DNA of 5,552 nt from NCBI GenBank assembly GCA_011777135.1, contig JAABVY010000002.1, forward strand, positions 8,074-13,625, in the 5' to 3' direction. The notes under the pieces are model-generated. The model was not told the origin of the DNA, made no database searches, and saw only the letters and a program-made list of their open reading frames with translations. The stretch's first letter is position 1; each line of letters opens with the position of its first letter. A program made the position numbers and the translations under genes. Positions 1 through 5,552 of the stretch are shown in pieces. This DNA is from Candidatus Zixiibacteriota bacterium. Its GTDB lineage: Bacteria; Zixibacteria; MSB-5A5; JAABVY01.

Positions 1-874
1 TACCGTCTTTCATGGCCGTTACCAGGGACTTGTTGGTTGCTGCGATTACCCGCACGTCAACCTTAATGCTGGATTCACCTCCCACACGCTCGAAGGTTTT
101 CTCCTGCAGGGCTCGCAATAGTTTACTCTGGGTGGGGAGAGACATATCCCCGAGTTCGTCCAGAAATAATGTACCATGATTGGCAAGCTCGAATTTTCCC
201 AGCTTGCGTGCATATGCTCCTGTAAATGCTCCCTTTTCGTGACCGAATAATTCCGATTCCAGAAGCGATTCTGTCAGGGCGGCACAATTGACCGAGAGGA
301 ATGGATGCTCGCTGCGATTGGAATTTCTGTGAATCGCACGCGCGACCAATTCCTTTCCGGTTCCGGATTCGCCAAAAACCAGAACAGCGGCATCAGAACG
401 GGCTACCTGCCCGATCATCTTGGCAATCTCTACGATCTCCGGCGATTTGCCGACGATTTCATAATCGCGGGTCTGCGGAAGCGGCTCCGATATCGGATTA
501 TCCTCATGGTCATGCCTGTCACCCACAGCCTTGTTGATCGTCATCATCAGGCGCTCGATCTGAAATGGCTTGGTGATATATTCATAAGCCCCCTCCTTCA
601 TAGCCTCGATCGCATTCTCGGTGGAGACAAAACCGGAGATAACTATTACGGGCAGCTGTGCATCAGCTTTCTTGATCTCCTTCAGGATATCCAGCCCGGA
701 AACCGATGGCAGATTGACATCAAGAAGTACAAGGTCAAGCGAGTTGTTGTCTATAAATTCAAGTGCCCTGGTACCGTCTTCCAACTGATGAAACCGGAAT
801 TCATCCTGATCAAAAAGCCCCACCAGAGTTTCGGATACCTGGGGATCATCGTCAACAAGTAGTATGTTCTTCAT
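1..874 (-). CDS. NtrC-family sigma-54-dependent response regulator, C-terminally truncated by the window edge
   Basis: This cytoplasmic transcriptional activator couples phosphorylation by a sensor kinase to ATP-driven opening of sigma-54 promoters. Translation from the ATG at 872-874 stays open for 291 codons to the window edge. Residues 1-120 form a receiver domain: acidic cluster D8-D10, phosphoacceptor D52 in LLDVNLP, S80 and K102. A short linker leads to the AAA+ domain from about residue 138. It shows Walker A GESGTGKE (168-175), the sigma-54 contact loop GAFTGA (215-220), Walker B TLFLDE (235-240) and RVIAATN (275-281). The rest of the AAA+ domain and the expected Fis-type HTH lie outside the window. 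AGGAG at 886-890 supports the start. The gene follows the prsR-like gene by 157 bp on the same strand and no cognate kinase is visible. It resembles AtoC/ZraR/NtrC-type regulators, but the exact subfamily and target genes cannot be told. Confidence 0.95.
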   Translation of the reverse strand, partial: MKNILLVDDDPQVSETLVGLFDQDEFRFHQLEDGTRALEFIDNNSLDLVLLDVNLPSVSGLDILKEIKKADAQLPVIVISGFVSTENAIEAMKEGAYEYITKPFQIERLMMTINKAVGDRHDHEDNPISEPLPQTRDYEIVGKSPEIVEIAKMIGQVARSDAAVLVFGESGTGKELVARAIHRNSNRSEHPFLSVNCAALTESLLESELFGHEKGAFTGAYARKLGKFELANHGTLFLDELGDMSLPTQSKLLRALQEKTFERVGGESSIKVDVRVIAATNKSLVTAMKDG

Positions 875-885
875 CTTCTCAAACG

Positions 886-890
886 CTCCT
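886..890 (-). promoter_or_regulatory. Ribosome binding site of the truncated response regulator
   Basis: On the minus strand this reads AGGAG, an exact match to the Shine-Dalgarno core, 11 nt before the ATG at 872-874. The spacing is slightly long but workable. It supports this ATG as the start, because no other in-frame start with a comparable site is seen upstream. Confidence 0.6.
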
Positions 891-904
891 ATACCCTATA
901 TTCG

Positions 905-918
905 GCAAAAATCCGCCA
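905..918 (-). promoter_or_regulatory. Candidate sigma-54-like (-24/-12) promoter element with 1-bp-short spacing
   Basis: The minus strand reads TGGCGGATTTTTGC. It has the TGGC of a -24 box and the TTGC of a -12 box, but GG and GC are separated by 9 nt rather than the canonical 10. Its position is sensible: transcription would start roughly 20 nt before the ATG of the downstream response regulator and just before its AGGAG. The flanks are partly symmetrical (GGC and GCC), so it may instead be an operator, or chance. TTGGCG here could also serve as a weak sigma-70 -35 box, but no convincing -10 box follows at 17 nt. Confidence 0.25.
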
Positions 919-937
919 AGCATTAAGAAAAACTGAG

Positions 938-955
938 TTTCCAGAAGAATGGAAA
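938..955. repeat. Inverted repeat TTTCCA-N6-TGGAAA in the intergenic gap
   Basis: Two perfect 6-bp arms (938-943 and 950-955) flank a 6-bp spacer in the 157-bp gap between the two response regulator genes. It lies about 20 bp upstream, in the sense of transcription, of the sigma-54-like element at 905-918. The symmetry suits a dimeric DNA-binding protein such as a Fis-type HTH regulator. As RNA it would form only a weak stem with two G-C pairs, and the next T run starts several bases later, so an intrinsic terminator is less likely. Confidence 0.35.
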
Positions 956-1031
956 TTTATATTTTTGAGGGAATTTAAGCGTTTTTCGTAAGATGGTTCC
1001 GGATCGAAACTTAGTTTTAAAATAGAGCTAT

Positions 1032-2390
1032 TTAGCGTTTTTTGATATTATATTTTTCCATGAGGTCGTAAAGAGTAGTTCGGGATGTCCCTAAAGCGGA
1101 GGCTGTTTTTGAGATATTCCAGTTATTTTTATGCAAGGCATTGAGAATGTGCCTGCTTTCGGTTTCCTCACGGATTTTCTGCAACGGCTGAATTTCCTGT
1201 TTTTCAGAGGCTTCGAATCCCAGATCAGAGGGCTTGATCTTCTTATCAACCGCCAGAATTACCGCCCTTTTGATCTTATTCTCTAATTCTCGAACATTCC
1301 CCGGCCATTTATATTCGCTTATTTGGGCAATTGCACCGGGAGTAAATGTTAACCCCGATTTTTTATTTTCCTCTGCAAATCTTTCCAGGAAAACTTTGGC
1401 CAGCAAAACTACATCATCTCCCCTCTCCCGTAAGGGGGGCATATCGATTGTAATGACACTCAAGCGATAAAATAAATCCTCCCTGAAGGCCTTCTCCTGC
1501 ACTTTCCTGGCGAGATCGGCATTGGTGGCGGCTATCACACGAACATCCAGATCGATCAAATCCTTACCGCCCACCCGCTCGATCTTCTGATCCTGAAGGA
1601 ACCGTAAAAGCTTAACCTGCAGGGGAAATGAGAGATCTCCTATTTCATCCAGAAATAGAGTCCCCTTATGAGCATATTCAAACTTGCCTTTTTTCTGCGA
1701 AACCGCATCCGTGAATGCGCCCTTTTCGTGCCCGAATAGTTCGGACTCCAGAAGATTCTCGGGAATAGCCCCGCAGTTTATGGCTATAAACTGCTTACCC
1801 TTGCGATTGGACAAATCATGGATCGCCCGGGCCGCCAGCTCTTTGCCGGTCCCGGATTCTCCTGTAAGCAGTACCGAATAATCCGATTTTGAAACTGCTT
1901 CTATTAACTTGAAGACCTCCAGCATCTTTTTGGAGGATCCGATAATGTCATTGAATTTCTGCCTTTTTTCCAGCTTCTTCGAAAGCTTGAGATTTTCTAA
2001 TTCCAGTCTTCTGAGATTGATGGCCCTTTTGACTATTAGTTTCAGCTCCTCCAGGTCAATCGGTTTCTGGTAATAGTCGTAGGCTCCCTCATTTACAGAT
2101 TTAAGTGCGGTTTCTTTCTCCTCATTGCCGGTGACCATGATGACCTTTAAGTACGGATCTATAAGCAGCATTTCCTGCAAAAGCTTGAGGCCGGAAAGGT
2201 CGTCGGCAAGCGAGGTCAATGCGATGTCTAAGCTCACCAGATCAGGCTTCTTTTCCTTGGCCAGATGCAAAGCGGAATCATAGTCAGCCGCCTGACTGAC
2301 ATCATAATCGTTTGCCAGGGCCCAGTAAATCTGGGTACGAATTCCCTCTTCATCATCTACTACGAGTATTTTTGGTCTTTCCTCTGACAT
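1032..2390 (-). CDS. prsR: PrsR-like PEP-CTERM system sigma-54 response regulator
   Basis: This 452-residue activator has a receiver, an AAA+ sigma-54 interaction domain and a Fis-type HTH. Receiver (about 7-125): acidic D12-D13, phosphoacceptor D55 in SLDIAL, T87 in VTGN, and K109 in YYQKPID. A charged coiled linker follows (about 125-145). AAA+ (about 148-375): Walker A GESGTGKE (177-184), loop GAFTDA (224-229, where most relatives have GAFTGA), Walker B LFLDEIGD (245-252), FREDLFYRL (302-310) and GNVREL (364-369). The HTH lies at about 411-448. The assignment rests on the long D55-to-G67 stretch of the receiver, the YQKPID motif, the family-typical length, and the adjacent kinase matching PrsK. 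By family precedent PrsR switches on sigma-54 promoters of PEP-CTERM and exopolysaccharide genes. Its ATG lies 6 bp past the kinase stop. A generic AtoC-like regulator is the alternative. Confidence 0.82.
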   Translation of the reverse strand: MSEERPKILVVDDEEGIRTQIYWALANDYDVSQAADYDSALHLAKEKKPDLVSLDIALTSLADDLSGLKLLQEMLLIDPYLKVIMVTGNEEKETALKSVNEGAYDYYQKPIDLEELKLIVKRAINLRRLELENLKLSKKLEKRQKFNDIIGSSKKMLEVFKLIEAVSKSDYSVLLTGESGTGKELAARAIHDLSNRKGKQFIAINCGAIPENLLESELFGHEKGAFTDAVSQKKGKFEYAHKGTLFLDEIGDLSFPLQVKLLRFLQDQKIERVGGKDLIDLDVRVIAATNADLARKVQEKAFREDLFYRLSVITIDMPPLRERGDDVVLLAKVFLERFAEENKKSGLTFTPGAIAQISEYKWPGNVRELENKIKRAVILAVDKKIKPSDLGFEASEKQEIQPLQKIREETESRHILNALHKNNWNISKTASALGTSRTTLYDLMEKYNIKKR

Positions 2391-2396
2391 AATTAT

Positions 2397-4496
2397 TTAT
2401 TCCTGCGCTGGAAATTCAACGCTTAATGACGTTCCCTCTCCCTGAGTGGATTTTACGATCATCTTACCATGCATCTTCTCAACCCAATCCTTAGATTGAA
2501 ACAGGCCGATTCCAAGGCCTTTTTTCTTCGTTGTTGCAAAGGGCTTGAATAGTTTACTGGATATGAAGTCGGAAGACATACCCAGACCGGTGTCTGAGAC
2601 CTGAATTATCACTCGATCATCCGTTCTTAAGGTGGCTATCTCCAATTTTCCGCCTTCCGGCATAGCTTCCAGGGCATTAATAATCAGATTCCGTATGACC
2701 TCGCTCAATTTGTCGGGGTCTGCTTTTATAGATCCGACATCCTTGAGGTCCTTTTTATATTCTACGTTACCGATGTCATTTAAGCCCAATTTAGATTCCA
2801 AACTTAATACAATTTCGTTCGGATTGCAATCCATTATGGCGAATGTTTCTGCTTTCTCTCCGCTTTTGAGCTTGTCCATTATCCGCTGCATTCGGTTGAC
2901 AGCGCCGTTTATCGTTGTCATGGCTGACTTTTGAAATTCCGTATTATCTATGTTGGCCTCATAATTTTGCAAAAGCATTGAAAGCATGGAAATCGAATTT
3001 TTCAGGTCATGCATTATAAATGTGGTAAATTTATGAAATGATTCAATCTGGCGGGCATGCAGAAGTTCCTCAGACAACCGGCTCGAGAAAAGCGCCAAAG
3101 AGAACTGGTGCCCAATGGATGAAATAAATTGTATTTCACGGTGTGTGAATGTTTCATTGTCGGCCTTTGGCCCCAGAAAAAGGATCCCTACCAGCCTTTG
3201 CTTGGCAATCAGAGGGAGGGTAATCGCGACTCCCAGTTCTTGTAGCTGCTCAAGTTCCTCGGGCTCCTCACCGCCTCCGCTCAAACGCTCCACAAAGTCA
3301 TCCATCACCATCGCCTCGCCGTGACGAAATAGCCAGCTCGCAACGGTACCATCACTATGAATACGGATTTCCTCGGACAGCTCATGATCTCGCGGATATG
3401 TCATTGTCAGATGCTCCTGATTGGGATCGGTATAGAACAGGTACAGCTTGCCAATACCCAATCGTTCTTTAAACAGCTCAAGAATCTTGGACGTCAATTC
3501 CTCAGGGTCGAGCATAATAGCAACATCTTCGGAAAAGGATGCCAGCTCTTCCTCGAAATCGATTTGCCCGGGATGGAGAGTCTTTTCAACGGTACCCTTG
3601 ATACGTTCTTTAATTGAACGGGATAATACAAGAACAAGCAGGATTACGAAAGCGACCAGGGCTCCCAGAACACTGGCAAAAAGTTTTATATCTCCGCCGA
3701 TAACCTGTATGATCTTTCCGATAGCGCCGGCAAGTATCAGGTAAAATCCGATAATTATAATGGCGATGGAAGAATAAATCGCATGCCTGCGCACATAGAC
3801 GCCCGACTGCTGCGGCTCATAGCGCAGGAAGTATAGGGCAATCATCACAGCAGCGAGAGCCGAGAGGACCCCCAGAAGCGGAAAGGTCAGGCGGTTTATT
3901 GTTCCGCTTAAAAGTACCAGGCTGGACGAAAAAAGCAGTAAGATTAACATCAAACCCAGAATCAGAATTGGCGGCCGGAGCTTCCTGCGATAGATGCCCC
4001 AGCTGGAGCGATAGGTATTCTCGAAATTTATCATCACCATGGCCGCGATAACAATGAGGTAAAGGAAGTACCACTGGCCAATGCGTGTCACCATGATTTC
4101 ATGCGGTGCGGGATAATCGCCTGCCAGGATCAGTAACGGCCTAACAGCGCCGGCAATCGTAAGGGCCAAAGCCAGAAGTCCCGCGAATGAGAGCCACAAT
4201 TTCCCCCGCCTTAAAGATGCCCTATAGTCCTCACGTGCGAATACCATTGAAAACAGGAGCCATACGAATGGCAACAGTGCCATGATGATATTCAAATCGA
4301 TCGGAAAGGGCAGATTTTCAAAGTCAGGTTCGGGATAAATTATATAAAATCGGAAAAACAGCCAGGCAAATAACACCCCTCCAATGAAGAATATCCCACG
4401 GGATAAAATAGTGGTTCTTCCCAATAATGCTACCAGTGACGATATTAATAGAACGATGGATGAAGAGAGAAGGACTGCACTTTCCCATAGATACAT
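2397..4496 (-). CDS. prsK: PrsK-like PEP-CTERM system membrane histidine kinase with GAF domain
   Basis: This 699-residue sensor kinase would sit in the inner membrane and phosphorylate the regulator encoded 6 bp downstream. The N-terminal ~295 residues carry about nine hydrophobic segments (near 6-26, 33-53, 68-87, 100-124, 140-157, 174-197, 202-224, 240-264 and 273-293) with only short loops, so the sensing part is membrane-embedded. A GAF-type domain spans about 330-470. The kinase core follows: H-box FIMHDLKN with His496, N-box NLIINALEAM with Asn607, G1 box DTGLGM (635-640), F-box KLFKPFATT (648-656) and G2 box KGLGIGLFQSK (659-669). HDLKN, the KPFATTKKKGLGIG stretch, the length and the membrane-GAF-kinase order fit PrsK. 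No receiver or HAMP domain is seen. The ATG at 4494-4496 has only a weak Shine-Dalgarno and lies 6 bp after the preceding stop, which suggests translational coupling. The signal is unknown. Confidence 0.85.
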   Translation of the reverse strand: MYLWESAVLLSSSIVLLISSLVALLGRTTILSRGIFFIGGVLFAWLFFRFYIIYPEPDFENLPFPIDLNIIMALLPFVWLLFSMVFAREDYRASLRRGKLWLSFAGLLALALTIAGAVRPLLILAGDYPAPHEIMVTRIGQWYFLYLIVIAAMVMINFENTYRSSWGIYRRKLRPPILILGLMLILLLFSSSLVLLSGTINRLTFPLLGVLSALAAVMIALYFLRYEPQQSGVYVRRHAIYSSIAIIIIGFYLILAGAIGKIIQVIGGDIKLFASVLGALVAFVILLVLVLSRSIKERIKGTVEKTLHPGQIDFEEELASFSEDVAIMLDPEELTSKILELFKERLGIGKLYLFYTDPNQEHLTMTYPRDHELSEEIRIHSDGTVASWLFRHGEAMVMDDFVERLSGGGEEPEELEQLQELGVAITLPLIAKQRLVGILFLGPKADNETFTHREIQFISSIGHQFSLALFSSRLSEELLHARQIESFHKFTTFIMHDLKNSISMLSMLLQNYEANIDNTEFQKSAMTTINGAVNRMQRIMDKLKSGEKAETFAIMDCNPNEIVLSLESKLGLNDIGNVEYKKDLKDVGSIKADPDKLSEVIRNLIINALEAMPEGGKLEIATLRTDDRVIIQVSDTGLGMSSDFISSKLFKPFATTKKKGLGIGLFQSKDWVEKMHGKMIVKSTQGEGTSLSVEFPAQE
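2401..2404 (-). promoter_or_regulatory. Ribosome binding site of the prsR-like gene, inside the end of the kinase gene
   Basis: The minus strand reads AGGA (within CAGGAA) 10 nt before the prsR ATG at 2388-2390. It lies in the last codons of the kinase gene, just before its TAA. This placement fixes the start and implies that the two messages are translated from one transcript. Confidence 0.6.
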
Positions 4497-4502
4497 ATCT
4501 GC

Positions 4503-5345
4503 CTACTCGTTATATTCTATAAAAAAGCGAGTGAGCATAGCAGTCAACAAAAATGACGCGATCATGGCCGCAAAAATTTCGATATAAAGGATTACAGCGA
4601 TAGTCTCCGGACTGAATTTGTCTGCAATCCAGCCTGAATAATCCAGGCTCAGCGAAAAAGGCAATACGATCAACTGAGTTATAAAAATTGCAAAAAAAGT
4701 CGTGAATAAATTCTTCAGGAAAAACTTGATTGAACTCAACAGGGCGGAAAAAAAGTTCTTATTCTGAAGCACTATATAGGGGATGATGTAAACCAACGGT
4801 GAAAATATCAGAAACAGAAACATTTTCAGCGCCATAATAAATGCGAACATCCATCTGGGATTGCCGATCAGCATTTGTATGAAAATTTCGGGAATCAGCA
4901 GTTGCACAGTATACAGAATGCCGTAGATCACCGCGCTGGCCAGAACCAGCCAGTGATACCTGGCAAAAGCCCTTCTTATAGCTTCTGCAAAACTAACCAG
5001 CTTAGCGCGATAGAAACCGGCAAATATCACAAAAGCGGTACCGGTTAAAAGTGAGTCTACTAAAATTGAAAGAACCAGGTTTAAATGCGAGTGCACCGTG
5101 GGAGAGAGCAAGAGATGCTGGGGATAATGCGTGAATGCTTCGCTTCCCCCAGCCAGAGAACTTGTGCCGATCCAGATAACGAAACCTGACCACGGCCCGG
5201 CGAACGGATTCAGAATCATGTATGCAAAAGCGATTGAAATCAGAAAGAATATGAAGAAAGGAATCCACAGCCGAATATAGAAAATTGACTTCAAAGCGTC
5301 AATAAAAGCAGCTATGAAGTTATTGATCTTTAATATGGCAGACAT
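4503..5345 (-). CDS. Polytopic membrane protein of unknown function (about six transmembrane segments)
   Basis: I do not recognise this 280-residue protein with confidence. It has about six hydrophobic segments (near 25-46, 88-112, 131-153, 165-192, 211-233 and 247-270). A basic, amphipathic stretch SFAEAIRRAFARY (118-130) follows the second segment. The loop after the first segment (about 48-87) is the longest and carries four histidines (H73, H77, H85, H87). No enzyme motif, nucleotide-binding motif or cleavable signal peptide is evident. The overall look is that of small multi-pass DUF-type integral membrane proteins. The ATG at 5343-5345 has GAAGGG upstream and begins 16 bp after the preceding gene; its stop is 6 bp before the kinase start. 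Such spacing suggests a job linked to PrsK sensing or to the envelope process it controls, which is inference only. Confidence 0.85.
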   Translation of the reverse strand: MSAILKINNFIAAFIDALKSIFYIRLWIPFFIFFLISIAFAYMILNPFAGPWSGFVIWIGTSSLAGGSEAFTHYPQHLLLSPTVHSHLNLVLSILVDSLLTGTAFVIFAGFYRAKLVSFAEAIRRAFARYHWLVLASAVIYGILYTVQLLIPEIFIQMLIGNPRWMFAFIMALKMFLFLIFSPLVYIIPYIVLQNKNFFSALLSSIKFFLKNLFTTFFAIFITQLIVLPFSLSLDYSGWIADKFSPETIAVILYIEIFAAMIASFLLTAMLTRFFIEYNE

Positions 5346-5353
5346 GCCAGTTG

Positions 5354-5359
5354 CCCTTC
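5354..5359 (-). promoter_or_regulatory. Probable ribosome binding site of the membrane protein gene
   Basis: GAAGGG on the minus strand ends 8 nt before the ATG at 5343-5345. It is an imperfect Shine-Dalgarno, but it is the only purine-rich stretch in the 16-bp gap, and the spacing is right. A nearer ATG directly after the upstream stop (5359-5361) is in another frame and opens only a 13-codon reading frame. Confidence 0.45.
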
Positions 5360-5361
5360 AT

Positions 5362-5552
5362 CTACTTGGGAGCGAAAACTTCGTTTGAACCGGCGAATGC
5401 TCCAAATCGATCGTAAACATAGATCTTATAGTAGTAAGTATTTCCGAATACAATTCCCTCATCCGTGAATGTAGTCGTGTTCTGGCTATTCTCTATCACA
5501 ATCAGATTATCCGGAGTGTTGGTCACTCCGCTGGATGTCGAACGATAAATCC
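5362..5552 (-). CDS. C-terminal fragment of a fibronectin type III-like protein
   Basis: Only the last 62 codons and the TAG stop (5362-5364) are inside the window; the 5' part lies beyond the right edge. The fragment begins with IYRSTS, like strand C of a fibronectin type III fold. It continues through TTFTDEGI to TYYYKIYVYDRFG, a typical strand F with alternating aromatic residues, and ends with a strand-G-like AGSNEVFAPK. The protein thus stops with the domain. No PEP-CTERM motif, C-terminal transmembrane segment, LPXTG motif or other sorting tail follows. Such domains usually occur in exported or surface proteins and bind carbohydrate or protein, but no signal peptide can be seen here. 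The gene lies 16 bp upstream of the membrane protein gene and probably heads or shares its operon. Confidence 0.75.
   Translation of the reverse strand, partial: IYRSTSSGVTNTPDNLIVIENSQNTTTFTDEGIVFGNTYYYKIYVYDRFGAFAGSNEVFAPK

Noticed and set aside
231..265. Stretch highly similar to 1720-1754, as a possible direct repeat
   Set aside because: Both encode the conserved ESELFGHEKGAF segment of the two AAA+ domains. Paralogy and protein conservation explain the similarity.
305..862. Long open reading frame of 185 codons on the plus strand
   Set aside because: It lies antisense to the response regulator at 1-874, whose receiver and AAA+ motifs are unmistakable. Its own translation shows no domain pattern.
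1020..1033. AAATAG-AG-CTATTT inverted repeat at the prsR stop, as a possible terminator
   Set aside because: The arms are almost wholly A-T with a 2-nt centre, so the stem would be very weak, and no proper U tract follows on the minus strand. Transcription may run through to the next gene.
3115..3324. Plus-strand reading frame with a serine-rich translation
   Set aside because: It is antisense to the GAF domain of the kinase; the serine run is the complement of a Glu/Gly-rich loop.
3817..4074. 85-codon minus-strand reading frame inside the kinase gene
   Set aside because: It is another frame of the kinase membrane region, which is intact across this stretch; no start signal or recognisable motif.
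5002..5268. 88-codon minus-strand reading frame inside the membrane protein gene
   Set aside because: It overlaps the hydrophobic 280-residue protein in another frame. That protein has a ribosome site and operon-type spacing; this one has neither.

Overview
This window carries five genes, all on the minus strand, so transcription runs from the right end to the left end. The two outer genes are cut by the window edges. Base composition is moderate and slightly AT-rich. Two sigma-54 activators, membrane proteins and a PEP-CTERM-type two-component pair point to a Gram-negative (diderm) bacterium that probably makes exopolysaccharide. The genes do not look like close copies of familiar proteobacterial ones, so an uncultivated or candidate-phylum lineage is plausible. 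That is a guess, not something the sequence proves.

In transcription order: (1) 5362-5552, the C-terminal end of a fibronectin type III-like protein. (2) 4503-5345, a 280-residue polytopic membrane protein of unknown function. (3) 2397-4496, a 699-residue membrane histidine kinase with a GAF domain, best matched to PrsK. (4) 1032-2390, a 452-residue response regulator with receiver, AAA+ and Fis-type HTH domains, best matched to PrsR. The gaps between these four genes are only 16, 6 and 6 bp, so they look like one operon. (5) After a 157-bp gap comes a second NtrC-family response regulator (1-874). It is truncated at the window edge after 291 codons.

The core of the window is a two-component phosphorelay. 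PrsK would sense a membrane or cytoplasmic cue, autophosphorylate on His496 and phosphorylate Asp55 of PrsR. PrsR would then activate sigma-54 promoters, by family precedent those of PEP-CTERM/exosortase and exopolysaccharide genes. No exosortase, PEP-CTERM protein or glycosyltransferase lies in the window, so that link rests on family recognition alone. The 157-bp gap holds a Shine-Dalgarno, an off-spaced sigma-54-like element and an 18-bp inverted repeat. It is the only visible place where the second regulator could have its own promoter. I found no RNA genes, mobile elements or CRISPR arrays, and no gene-free stretch longer than 157 bp.
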